From Plotosus lineatus (lineage: Eukaryota; Chordata; Actinopteri; Siluriformes; Plotosidae), in assembly GCA_024760905.1 (NCBI GenBank), contig CM045735.1:29261249-29325248 (forward strand): a DNA stretch of 64,000 nt. The letters are read 5' to 3'. Made by a program: the position numbers and the translations under genes. Below, one piece after another: positions 11,537 to 25,890 of this stretch (the stretch's first letter is position 1; every line of letters starts with the position of its first letter). The notes beneath the pieces were generated by a model, which searched no databases, was not told where the DNA came from, and saw only the letters and a list, made by a program, of their open reading frames with translations.

Positions 11537-14500
11537 TGTGTGCATACATTTCATTAGAAATTTTCAGACTACCGAAATCCATTTGTAATTATGGTTGAAT
11601 CTTTTCCACTCTTTTTTCTTATAGTCGGACATTGATAATGATCTTGTTGGAGACTCTTGTGACACAAATCAAGACAGGTAAGAACTTTTAACTTTTTTTA
11701 ACTACATTCCCAAACTTCTACCACTAAGAGCCTACTTTTTGTAATCCCATCCTAATGTTAGCACAATATTTGAATTAAGAAGACAACTTTGTTTTATTGT
11801 ATACACTTTTGAATCATCTCAGTGGGCAGTGGTGGTTCAGTGGTTAAGGTGCTGCGTTACTGACCCAAAGGTCAGCGGTTCAACTCCCTCTATCACCACT
11901 CTTGAGTAAAGCCCTTGATCCTCAATTGCTCAGCTAGATAAAAAAATAATAATAATAATTGTAAGTTACTCTGGATAAGCGCGTCTGCCAAATGCTTTCA
12001 ATACAATGTCAGTCTGAGCTAACACATAAGCAGTGTGTCACTCTGGTGTCAAACTCAAGGTCTAAATCCATCTGTCATTTTATGTTAAGTACTGTATAAT
12101 ATAATTGTCATACATTCTTTGTAATGTCCACCATGAAACATAATTCAACATTCATCCACTGATTGGGATCAAACTATTTCACTCATTTGTTTATAAAAAG
12201 GCTGAGTCCTACCAGGATGGCTCTTAGCTGACACTGGGCAAAGGTGGGGTACAACTTAAACAGCTCAACAGACCACACATCTCAGGGCAAACACACACAA
12301 GCGTTTATATTCACATTTACACCCAGGGGCAATTTGGAACAGCTAATTACCCTAATGTGTATGTCTTCAGACTGTGGGAGGAAATCAGGGTGCCTAGAGA
12401 AAACACTTGTAAGCACAGGGAGAGCATGCAAACTCCATGCAGAAACAACCAGGCCCAGAACTCGAACCCTGGACTTTCTTGACATGAGACAGACATACTA
12501 ACCATTACACCACCATGCTGCCCTGACAACAACCATTTTAAAGTAAACAGCCAGTCATTCAGAAAGACTGCAAGCTTGCTTTGTCAGAAAAGGAAAGTGA
12601 ATAAAGGAAAAGTGGATAACGCTTAAAGAAACTATTTTGCCATGCAGATTTCATGGTTGCCGTTATTGAATAGATATTCCGAAGAAGTCATGTGACCATC
12701 AGTAAAAATAAGTTTGACACTCCTGCCCTAGGTGTGTCTCTCAGAGGGGTATATTTCCTTTTTTCTGCCCTCATAGAATACTTGTGTATGCATTATTACA
12801 CTGTTGTATTTTAAATCACCCTCTACACAGTGATGGTGACGGACATCAGGATTCAAAGGACAACTGTCCATTGGTGATAAACAGCTCCCAGCTGGACACT
12901 GATAAAGATGGACTTGGTGATGAGTGTGATGATGATGACGATAATGATGGCATCCCTGACATCCTTCCCCCAGGCCCTGATAACTGCCGCCTGGTGCCTA
13001 ACCCCGACCAAACAGACGACAACAGTGAGTGTGGCATATACACAAACCCAAGTGTTCCCTGAAAAAGAGTACTTTAGAATCACAATCCCATCAAGTACTG
13101 TAATACAAGAGAAACACCATATGTAGTGGCCACCCAGATGTGAAAGAAAAGTGGATTTAGGTATACCAAATCAAATTTCTGTTCTCACGAAATTGATCTT
13201 ATCAAGGCTTGGAAGCTAAAGCCAACGGAAAGTGTTGTGAATACTGTATACTGAAGACATTTGGGTTGAGATCAAAAGATGAATATGAGATAATAGATTA
13301 GAATTTCAGCTTTAATTTCCTAATATTTTTTTGTGTGTGTCTGAAAAAAGAAAGGAAATAACATTTCTTGCTTACTGACCTAAATCACTTGGTGGGGAAG
13401 GTCATGTATTCACCAGTGTCTGTTTCTCAGTTTGTTTTGTTTGGTTAGTTGGTTGTTAGCAGGATTACACAAAAACTACTAAACCAATTTTCATGAAATT
13501 TAGTGGAGGGATTCCGTATGGTCCTGTCAAGAACCTGTAACATTCTGGAGCAGATTCAGATCACTGTCTGGATCCAGGAATTTAATAAATGCTTATTAAT
13601 GAAGCCTTTTTTTCCCCATTAGCAGGATTATGCAAAAACTAAGGTTCTAATTTTCAGCAATCTCGGTGGAGGGGTGGGGCTTCAGTCTGGTAAGAACCCA
13701 TTAAATTTTGCAGGTGATTAATGTAAGGGGTGTTCATCACAGTGTTCATCATGCACTGGCTAGGTGAAGACATTTCATGATATCTTTGTAATGTGCCCAG
13801 GGGTGGTACCTTGCGCTCTATGGGTGCCTCTTACATTATAATTATATTAAGGTGTGACCAACTGACATAACCACACTTTTTTATTAAATATTTCTGAAAC
13901 TTTTACAGGTTTCTACTAATGGTTCTTTTATTTGTATCTTGGTTTCGTCAGCAGATTGGTCTGATGATTCAGTTGGCCAGATTAAAATCTGTTTTATTTC
14001 CCTGATGATGTCATGTTGCCGGTGTATTTTGGGAGATTGTCTAGCCACGTGTTAAAGTTTGTCTTTTTGAATTCATTCTGTTGCTACAAATAATGAGTTA
14101 CATTGTCAATAACGATTGGGGTTGATAGTCCCAAAGCAGCCACAAAATCCCAAGCCAATAAACTGTTTCCACTGTGCTTTACTAATGAGTTGTATGTTTT
14201 GGATCATGAGCAGATTCTTTCTTTTTCCACATTTTGGCCATTCCATCATTTTGGTAAGGTTTAATCCTGATTCCAGACCTTTGTGGTTCATCTCTGTATT
14301 TTTTTGAGAACCAATTTGGCCTTGTGATTCTCAGTGCTCATGAGTGGTTTTGCATCCTGTGGTGTGGTTCCTATATTTCTACACGCAAACTCTCGAGGTG
14401 TACTATGATATCTTCACTCCTGCTATGGCGAGACAGTGGTTTGGGGGTTTTTCTTCCACTGGAAATCAACAGACTATTGACTGGTAGTACACCAGCTTTC

Positions 14501-17500
14501 ATTCTTTATCAAGATAGTCTAAATTATTGTATTGGCCCAGTGCTTAAGTAATAGCTTTTCAATTTTTTGCTTTTCAAATAGTTGTTTTTCTCCTAAAGAC
14601 ATTTCATTGGTCTTCATGGTGGTTTATCATTTTTAATAACATTAGCATAGTGGTCAGAATGCCTGCCTCAAAGCAAGAAGGTTCTGCATTCGAGTTCCTG
14701 GCTTAGCAAGGGTGTTGCTGTGTGGAGTTTTAATGTTCTCTGATGTTTGTGTGGGTTTCCTCAGGGTACTCCAGTTCCCTCCCATAGTTCTCGTAGAGCT
14801 CATTAGCCTTGGTCAGTGGTCTACCTAGGAGAAGGATCATTCCAATTTCACAACTACTTTGCTGATCAACCACTTCTGGCAGAAGAACCATGGTTCAGTA
14901 TTTGGTTCAAAATGCACTTTCACTGAGTGGAAAAATGACTGGGCAACCTATTGCACTATAATGCCAAGATAGTCAGCAAAGACATGAACTTTTGTCTAAT
15001 TGGCTGTTCGAATTTCCCGTAGGAGTGTGAATTGTATGTGTATGTATGTGTTGTCCTGTGATGGACTGGCAAGGTGTTCAGCATGTATTCCACAGTGTCA
15101 GCTGAGGTAGGCTTGTCAAGACCCTAATGGGAATAAGCAGCTTAGCAAATGAATAAATGAACATCAAATGCAGTTCTCGCAGGGGAGAGCCAAGACAAAA
15201 CAGGAAATACAGTACTCACTCACACATTTGCCGAACCACTTAATCCGACTAGGTTCACGATAAGGCTGACCCAGGCTCCATTAAAACTGGAGGCAAAGGA
15301 GGGGCACACCATGAACATCTCAACAGACCATCACACTGCCAACACACACACACAACCAGAATGATTTGTGCTCATACACACACCTAGGGGAAATATGGAG
15401 CAGCCAATAGGCCTGGTGTGCATGACTTTGGACTGTGTGAGGAAACTGGAGCATGCACAAAAAACTCCACACAGAAACGTCCAAGCCCAGGACTGAAACC
15501 CAGAACCTTACAAGAAATTTACTTCTCAGTCAACTATCAATTGTCAGCCAATATTTTTTAAAAAACTGTTTTAATTTTTTAAGAGGCAAAGGTTTTTTAA
15601 TGAACCAGTAATTAAATCAAGATTATGTATATCATGTGACCTGGGAATGCCTCAGCATTTCACAGTAGGAGCTAGAAATTGTTGCTGAGAAGGGCATGTC
15701 TGGATTCTCCTCTGAGATCTGATGTTTCTGCTTCAGGTTACATTTGATGACTACAACTGGGTCTGTTCATCTCCAAAATGACAGTGATTTAGGTTTATTC
15801 CAAAAAGCATAGATTAAAAAAAATACCAACCAAGCTGCCCATTCCTTGCCACAAAAACATTTCAATAAACAATGTAATTCTAGCACACATAGAACACACA
15901 GTCCCATGTAATATAGGTCCTGTCCCCACTACAATCTATTCATTTTCCATGCTCACTGGAAAAGCTTTATTTACACCATCAATTTCTAAAAACATTAAAA
16001 AAAATTAAATAAAAAACAATTAATTGAATATTATAATTATTGGAGTTAATAAAACAGTGTTCTTTTTTGCATTCAAGACATTTACACTTCTTTGTGGAGA
16101 TATGAAAGCCAGGGTTTATAAAATAAGCACAATGCTTATTGAGATTTCCTTTCGGCTTTTTCCATTTCTCAGGGGTCGCCACAGCGAATGATTCGCATGT
16201 TTGATTTTGGCATAGGTTTTTACGTCGGACGCCCTTCCTGAAACAAACCTTTAATAAGGGACAGAAACATGCTGACGGCTTTGCAGCTACTCTTTACGAA
16301 AGTCAGCAATGGTTCTTTTACATGCCTCTCACCATAGACAGTCAGATTCATGGCCCGCCTTTGATAACCCAGTTAGCTGCACTGGGGGGGGGACAGTGAC
16401 AACCTTGTGGAGAGTGAGACTCGAACTCCCAACCTTAGGATCAGTGATCCAGCATCCTTTACCACTAGACCACCACTGCCCACCTAAAACGTTGAAATCC
16501 AACTTGGACTTACTATAAGACTTCAAAGCAAAACTGTTTCCTTTTTCAAAAAAATTCTACAGTCGTACCAGGAATTACCTTTGCACTAACCTGCTATTCT
16601 GATTTTTTTTTTGTTCATGTCTTTAGATGATAATGTTGGTGACATATGTGAGTCAGACTTTGACCAAGACAAGGTGATTGACAGGATTGACAATTGTCCT
16701 GAGAATGCAGAGATCACACTGACAGACTTCAGAGCATATCAAACTGTTGTGCTGGACCCTGAGGGTGATGCGCAGATTGACCCCAACTGGGTAGTTCTCA
16801 ACCAGGTGATGCAGCATTTTTGTTTGTCTCTGAAAATTTCAGCTGATAATCTTTGATGACAAATGTTGGTTCTGTGCTTCGTACCTGGTCTTACAAACTA
16901 CTGAATCTTCAGATGACTAACACAAGTAAGAGAGTAGGTATATGCATGCAGAAGTAATCTGTATATGGATATGTATGCTACATGAGAATAACATGATCTG
17001 ATTGGTCCTCTATCTACCGATTAAAAGTTATTTGGCACAGATAGTGTCATCATTGTTCTGCTTTTCAAAATCAGAATCATAATACTATATTATCCCAGAG
17101 GAAACAGTGTGCACACAGTTGCTCGAAATATAAAGAATAAGATAAAGATAAATACTCAATATATAATAAGATTTACAAATGTCTATATACACTGTATGTA
17201 TTGCACATGTTACTATTTAATGAGGGCTAAGTAGCATAATGGTAAGCATGTCTGCTTCAGAGCAAGAAGGTCCTGGGTTTGAGTCCTAGTTTTGGCGAGG
17301 GTGTTTCTGTGTGAAGTTTTCCCTGTGCTTGTGTGGGTTTTCTTCAGGTATTATGATTTCCTACCAAAGTATAAATACATGAATATTAGGCTAATTGGTT
17401 GTTTCAGATTGCCCCTAGGTGTGACTATGAGTAAAAATATTTAAGTGTGTGTTGGCCGTGCAAAAGGTAGGCAAGCGGTTTAGGATGTAGCCCACCTTCA

Positions 17501-20500
17501 CCCAGAGTTATGTGAACTAGACTCCAGCCTCTCTGCAACCACAACAGTTTGGCAAATTTATGAAAGTTTTAATTTAAAAGGCTGAAAAATATAAATCATG
17601 AAAATGTACTATAATCTGCATCTTTGAAAATATGAGTATGTAGGAGTTCTCAAGATATGCATCAAAGTCTTAACTAAATCTAGCAGCAAATCCTATACAC
17701 GCATAAACTTCTGCTTTGATCTCCTAATGATGCAGAGTTTATGAATATTGCCATGTTTATCATATATGTAATTATTAAATATATGAAAAAGCCTGCCTAG
17801 TTCCAATCATATAACATAATATCGGTACGTATAACGATCCGACAGTCTCATATGGTCCCTTTCAACAGTTTATACTGTATACTTACTTTTTCTTTACCTG
17901 AGTTATGTTTCTTCTTTGCAGGATCTGTCAGTCCTAAATAAAGTTATTTTATTTTAATTATAGTTAAGAAAATGCTATTTAAAAATTGCGATACAATTCC
18001 ACTGGGACACTTCAACACATTGCTTGTCTATAAACAATTTTTTACCATTTATTTAATTTATAATTAATTAAATATGTAATAAGTAAAATGTCAAAACTAA
18101 TTATTCATTCATTTTCTGAACCACTTAATCCTAATTAGGGAGGTTGGCACCCATCTCAGCCGTCTCTGGGCAAGGGCAGGTTACACCCTGAATAATATGC
18201 CAGGCCATCGCAGGGACAAATCTAATGAATATAAAGAATAAAGCACAGTAAAAGAAAACAAGGTAATCGTGGTTATCATATATATCAGTGTTTGAAGTGT
18301 CTTCTTTTGAGATAAATCAAAGAATCCTTGTCAGTCACAGAACACCAGCCTCGCTGTTGGTCTTGATTTAATTACTCATTGCTTGTTCTGACAGAGGTGC
18401 AAAAATAATCACCAATTAATTCAGTGAATTTTGTTCTATTGGCTAAATATCAAATTTTGATGACTATCATTTGCACAGCCTGGGTGCCGACAGCTGGTAT
18501 TTATATCATTTACTAACTGAATCTATGAGCATTATGTCCTTTTAATCAGTCTGGAGGACCAAAACCCTGATCAAAAAAATGGCATGATTTTGATGATCAT
18601 AATGATGATTCATAAACAAAGACAAAAAGTTATCATTAGTTGAAGTGTTAAAGTTGGATGTGCTTTGCTGCAGTAACTGACTTACAGAAAAGGAGATTCG
18701 CGTTTATGATTATTAGCTCTATATTAATAACTCCATAATCTATAGATATATGTTGTATGTTCTTACCCTCAGATCCAGGAATGCTGGTTGGCATGGAGCT
18801 AGTTGGTTAGCTGAAAGGCTATCACTTTAGCAGTCCAATTAATTGTTTGGTGGGGAAAAACTATCAAATTCTTTTTAAAACATTGTCATCATAAAATTCC
18901 GTATTTTGTTGCTCTTTGTAAAAAGCCATTCAGCATGCAGCATGCCTGTAGTCCAGTAAAATTGTATTTGGTATTAAAAAGGTCCCATTCAGATTCTAAA
19001 ATTAAAAATTAATTAAAAAACATTCTTCCTATCCAAGAGGAAAGGCATGAATCTAGGACTGAGAGTAGGGACTTTGAATGTTGGAACTATGATAGGAAAA
19101 GGTAGAGAAATGGATGACATGATGCAGAGGAGGCAGGTGGACACACTGTGTGTTCAGGAGACCAGGTGGAAAGGTAGCAAGGCTAGAAGCTTAGGAGCAG
19201 GGTTTAAGCTGTTCTATCATAGTGTGGATGGGAAGAGAAATGGAGTAGGGGTCTTGAAGGAGGGGTTTGTCAGGAATGTTCTAGAAGTGAAAATAGTGTC
19301 AGACAGAGTGATGAGTCTCAAGTTATAAATTGAAGGCGTGATGTTCAATATTTTTTTTTTGCTTATGCCCCACAGGCAGGATTTGAGCTAGAACAGAAGG
19401 AGAGATTCTGGTGTGAGTTAGATGAAGTGATGCAGAGTACCCCCAGAGGTGAAAGAGTGGTCATTGGTGCAGACTTCAATGGACATGTTAGTGTAGGAAA
19501 CAGAGGGGACGAGGAAGTGATGGGCAGGTTTGGTATCCAGGACAGAAACACAGAAGGACAGATGTTGATAGATTTTGCAAAAAGGATGGAAATGGCTGTG
19601 GTGAATACGTTCTTCCAAAAGAGACAGGAGAATAGGGTGACTTATAAAAGTGGAGGTAGAAGCACACAGGTAGACTACATCTTGTGTAGACCATGTGATT
19701 TGAAGGAAGTCAGTGACTGCAAAGTAGTCGTGGGTGAGAGACAGCATAGGATGGTGGTGTGCAGGATGATGCTGATGGTGAGGAAGGTGAAGAAGGCAAA
19801 GGCAGAGCAGAAGACAAAGTGGTGGAAGCTGAAAAAGGAAGAGTGTCGTGTTGTCTTCAAGGAGGAGCTGCAACAGGCGTTGAGTGGTCAGGAAGTGCTT
19901 CCAGATGACTGGACAACTACAGCTAATGTAATCAGGGAGACAAGTAGGAGAGTACTTGGTGTGTCATCTGGAAGGAAAGTAGATTAGGAGACTTGGTGGT
20001 GGAATGAGGAAGTGCAGGAGTGTGTACAACGGAAAAGGTTAGCTAAGAAGAAGTGGGACATTGAGAGGACTGAAGAGAGTAAACAAAAGTACAGGGATAT
20101 ACAGCATAAGGCGAAGATAGCAATGTCAAAGGTTAAACAGAGGGAATATGATGACTTGTACTCTAGGTTGGACAGTAAGGAAGAAGAAAATGATTTATAC
20201 AGCAGAGAAATAGAAATGGGAAGAACATGCAGCAAGTTAAGGTGATTAACGACAGAGAGGGAAATGTATTGACTGATGACAGAAGTGTGCTGGGAAAATG
20301 GAAAGAGTACTTTGAAGAGCTGATGAAAAAACAAAATGAGAGAGAACAAAGAGTAGAAGAGGTGACCATTGACGACCAGGAAGTAGCAAAGATTAGTAAG
20401 GGTGAAGTGAGGAGGGCATTGAAGAAGATGAAGAGTGGAAAGGCAGTTGGTCCTGATGACATACCTGTGGAGGTATGGAAGTGTCTAGGAGAGGTAGCAG

Positions 20501-23500
20501 TAGATTTTCTGAGAAGAACATTCAACTAGGTCTTAGAAAGTGAGAGGATGCCGGAGGAATGGAGGAGAAGTATGCTGGTGCCTATTTTTAAGAACAAAAG
20601 AGACATGCGGAGTTGTGGCAACTACAGAGAGATAAAGTTGATGAGCCATATGATGAAGTTATGGGAAAGAATAGTAGAGGTGCAGTGGTGGTCTAGTGGT
20701 ATAGGGCACTGGATTGCTGATCCAAAGGTTGGGGGTTCGAGTCCCACTCTCCACAAGGTTGTCACTGTTCCTCCAGTGCAGCTAACTGGGTTATCAAAGG
20801 TGGGCCATGTCTCTCACTGTCTATGGTGAGAGGCATGTAAAAGAACCATTGCTGACTTTCTTAAAGAGTAGGCTGCAAAGTCGTCAGCGTGGTTCTGTCC
20901 CTTGCTAAAGGGTTGTGATAGGAAGGGCATCCGACGTAAAAAACCTCTGCCAAATCAAACGTGCGAATCAAATGATTCGCTGTGGCAACTCCCAAGTAAA
21001 AAGGGAAAAAGCCAAAAGGAAGACAGACATGGGAAAAAATAGTGGAGGCAAGACTAATGGCACAGGTTGCCATTTGTGAACAACAGTTTGGTTTCATGCC
21101 AAGAAAGAGCATCACAGATGCAGTGTTTGCTTTGATGATGTTAATAGAGAAGTACAGAGAAGGTCAGAAGGAGCTGCATTGTGCCTTTGTGGATCTGGAG
21201 AAAGCATATGATAGGGTGCCGAGAGAGGAATTGTGGTTTTGCATGACAGAAGAGTTCAAGGTGCAGGTGGGACTGCATCAAGGGTCAGCTCTGAGCTCCT
21301 TTTAGTTTGTTATGGTGATGGACAGTCTGACAGACGAGGTTAGAAAAGAATCTCCATGGACTATGATGTTTGCAGATGACATTGTGATCTGTAGTAAGAG
21401 CAGAGAACAAGTGGAGGAAAATCTAGAGAGGTGAAGGTATGCCCTGGAAATGACAGAATACATGTGTGTGAATGAGAAGGACCCAAGAGGAACGGTGATG
21501 TTAAAGGGAGCAGAGATAAAGAAGGTGAAGGATTTTAAGCACAGTACAATAAGCTCTACAATCCAGAGTGATAGAGAGTGTGGGAAAAGAGGTGAAGAAG
21601 AGTGTTCAGGAAGGTTGAAATGGTTGGAGAAAAGTGTCCGGTGTGATGTGTGATAGGAGGGTATCGGCAAGAATGAAAGGAAAAGTGTACAAGACAGTGA
21701 TGAGGCCAGCGATGTATGGTTTAAAAACAGTGATGCTGAGGAAAAGACAGGAGGCAGAGCTGGAGGTACCAGAGATGCAAATGTTGAGGTGCTCTTTGGG
21801 AATAACGAGGATGGATAGGATCAGGACGGAGTACATCAGAGGGACAGCACATATAAGAGGTTTTGGATACAAAGTCAGAGAGGCAAGATTGAGTTGGTTT
21901 GGACATGTACAGAGGAGGGATAATGAGTATATTGGTAGTAGGATGCTGAGGTTGGAAGTGCCAGACAAAAGGCCTAGAGGAAGACCAAAGAGAAGATTTA
22001 TGGATGTGGTGAAGAAGGACATGAAGGTAGTTGGTGTCAGAGAAGAAGATGCAGAGGACAGGGTGAGTTGGAGACAGATGATTCGCTGTGGTGACCCCTG
22101 AAGTGAGCATCTGAAAGGAAAAGAAGAAAGAAGATTCTTACTGTCCAATGCTGAAATGTTACATTTCGTTGCTTTTTGTGGAATAACTAGCTTTAATGGC
22201 ACTTCCAGTGTGCTATCATATTTTTTTGTTGTTGGTTCACTTTTTTTTATCATAAAATACCTTTGCTTAAAATGAATCATGACCATTTCCACTGTTTTAT
22301 TAATATGTGGTCATTGTATATGAGTTGGTATCCTAGCAGTCGAGTAGCCAATCAGAGTGCAGAATTACCAATATCAAGTGACTTCTTGAAAGCAGAATGA
22401 ATACTGAGTTTTCTGTTGAATTGTATGATTTGCATTTAAGTACAGTACTTTGTTCAGTTAGGCACAGTGGAGTAGTGGTTAGCATATCCAGCTTGGAGCA
22501 AGAAGGTCTGGGGTTCATTTTGTGGGTGTCCTCCCATTAGGTCAGTTTTTTCCACTGTCCAAGATACAAACTTGGACAGCTTACCAGGCCATCGCAGGGC
22601 CAACACTAACACAATCATTCACACTCATACCTTGAGATGATTTCGAATAGCCTGTTGTGCATGGTTTTAGACTGTGGGAGGAAACCGGAGTACCCTGAGG
22701 AAACCTGCACAAGCACACTGAGAACATGAAAGCTCCACACAGAAACACCTGAGCTTGGAATTGAACCCACCCCTTCTTGCTGTGAGGCAGACGTACTAAC
22801 TACTACTAACTACATGCTTGGAGTAGTGATGAGTGTGTAGGCTGCTTCAGCCAATGCAGCACACTCCGAAATGAAAAGGTGGCTAGTTAGTTAAGTATAC
22901 TCTTTCAATTTTAGCTCATATAAAGACAGTTCAAGGACCCAATGTCTGATGCTCCACACACTCTCAAACTCACAGAGTTGGTCTAATATATTTAATTTCT
23001 GTGTGCTTTGTTACAGGGGATGGAAATTGTACAAACAATGAACAGTGACCCTGGCCTTGCTGTGGGTAGGTGCAAACACTTGCACACATGCATACAAATT
23101 TGATCAAATGTGGCCATTGTAATCACTGTTAAAAATAGTATTTTCATTAAACCTGACCACCCGCAGACTTCCATTTTGCAGGTCATAGGTTATATGAGTT
23201 TCTGACAGTTTGGCCTACTGCTGCAATTTCAGGTTATACAGCCTTCAGTGGTGTTGACTTTGAAGGTACATTCCATGTGAACACTGTCACTGACGATGAC
23301 TATGCTGGCTTCATATTTGGCTATCAGGACTCATCTAGCTTCTATGTGGTGATGTGGAAGCAAACAGAGCAGACTTACTGGCAGGCTACACCCTTCAGGG
23401 CTGTTGCTGAGCCTGGCATTCAATTGAAGGTTAGCATTCACATATGATATTTGGCCTAGTTATCCTATGTATGTATATATATATATACATCTAATTTTTA

Positions 23501-25621
23501 TTGAAGTAGGTGTGTCCACACATATATAACATGTGATTATAGTATACACACTAATGAGTAATAACATTAAAACTACCTGCCTATTATTATTCCTCTTTAC
23601 GGCTCTAACCCATCATGGCACAGAGTTCTCAGGACCTTGGACTGTGTGCTGTGGTACACCATTGGGAAACATCCAAATGATTTCTCGGATCCATGATTTC
23701 CCAGCAGAACATCACACTACTTCTGGTAGATTACCTGCTTTGCATAGCCCAACCGATTACCATCTCTTCCCCACAAAAGTGACATGCATGCACCCTGCTG
23801 TCCATATAATATAAAATGAAAGAGAGAGCGATTTCCTTTCGGCCTTTTTCCCTTTTCAGGGGTCGCCACAGCGAATGATTCTCACGTTTGATTTGGCATA
23901 GGTTTTTAATAAAGTGTGATTTTAGTCTAACTAGGGGTCAATCATATGAACTCTGACAGCTCTTTAAGTACATAGCAACATATGCAGCAATCTGTGGTAT
24001 ATTGTGTATTTTGACTACTTTATCAAGCAATAACTAGATCAGATCGTATAGGTTCATCTTTACTCTTCAAGCCTAAGGTAGCTTTGAATCTGTTTTTCAC
24101 CATTCTTCCTTCCTTGTACTACTTTTGGAGGGTACTAACTGCTGTATCCCAGAACAAACCACAAGAACTGTTCTGATCTGATGCCTAATATATCCCAACT
24201 CATCACAGGTCTTGCTGGTTCTAAAGTTATGGCTGATATATATGTTTATGTATGTGTATATATACTGTACTAAATATTGTCACTCACTGTTTATCTTTTT
24301 CTTTTAGGCAGTGAAATCTAAGTCTGGTCCCGGTGAACATTTGAGAAACTCCCTCTGGCATACAGGTGACACGAATGATCAGGTGCGCTTGCTCTGGAAG
24401 GATCCACGTAATGTTGGATGGAAGGACAAAGTGTCATACCGCTGGTACCTACAGCACCGTCCACAAGTGGGGTACATCAGGTAATTTAGAGCATTTAATG
24501 AGATTGAAATGTAAAAATAATATGAATTAGTGTAACTTATAAGGCAATGGCGTGACATGATTGGTCTGTTTTACTATTTTGGGATCATAAATTATTATTC
24601 TAAGTGGGTAATGCTTGAATCAAAATTACAGACTCTTGCATTTGATCATTATCACTCTTTAAAATGGAAAAATAAATCAGAAAATCTTGATTCTGTTGGC
24701 TTTTCCTATGTTTCCTCGACGATATACAAAAACACCTTTAGGGTGCGCTGTTTCTAAACGTTTCTGAGAGAGAATCTGATCCTTTTTCATTTATGTTGAA
24801 ATAAGCATGACGTGTAGTGGCTAGCACATCCTGCCTCATGGCAAAAAAAGTTTGGGTTCCAATCTAAGCTGTGAGGGTGTTTTCTGTGGGTTGGTATGTT
24901 CTCCCTGTGCGTGCCTGGGTCTCCTTCAAGTAATCTGGTGTCCTCCCACAGTCCAAAAACATGCACATTTGGCTAATTGGCTGTTAGAAATTGCCCCTCG
25001 GTGTGAGTGTGAATGGTTGTGTGTTCATTGCCCTGCAATGGACTAGTTAGCTGTTCAGTGTGTACATTGTCTTTTGCCCCAAGTCAGCGGAGATCCAAGT
25101 AGAGTTAAGCAGCTATACCCAGAGGAAATCTCACCAGTATTTGGAGAACATGCAAACCCCATATGGAAAGCCCGAGCCTGGGAATTAAACCCAGGACCAT
25201 TTTGTTGTGAGGCAGACATATTAAATACTGCAGCACCGTGACACCTGTATAGTTATAATTTTCTGATATAAATCATGACAGATATCACATCATAACATGT
25301 TCCTTACAGGAATAGTTTCTACATTTTTCTCAAAAATGACCAAAGTTCAAGTGGAACGACTGGAACAAGACTTCTTTAATTTAAAAACTATTGTCAGAAC
25401 TTTCTCAATAAACTGCAATTTATATTGTTAAATAACTGATCAGATTTGTCATCATAGTTCTGTTTATTTCAGAAGTGGCTCCTCAGAAATTCCACCTCTG
25501 CAACACTTCAGCCTTCAAAATGTAGACAAAAATAAAAGAAACAAACCTCATTTAACACCCACATCACCTCTACTAGTATTTCCACAATGTGATAAACCTA
25601 TTTGAAGAATGATATGTGAAC

Positions 25622-25671
<50 letters not shown>

Positions 25672-25833
25672 GGTACGTTTCTATGAAGGCACAGAATTGG
25701 TAGCAGACTCTGGTGTGACAATTGACACAACAATGAGGGGAGGCAGGCTTGGTGTGTTCTGCTTCTCTCAGGAGAACATCATCTGGTCCAACTTGAAGTA
25801 CCGTTGTAATGGTGAGCTCTTGTTCAAACCCCC

Positions 25834-25890
<57 letters not shown>

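Noticed and set aside
13870..14310. Overlapping 61-75-codon ORFs on both strands in the thbs4 intron
   Set aside because: No recognised motif, no splice context, intron location.
19047..22101. Chain of ORFs resembling craniofacial development protein 2
   Set aside because: Endonuclease plus reverse transcriptase with target duplications shows a LINE, not a host developmental gene.
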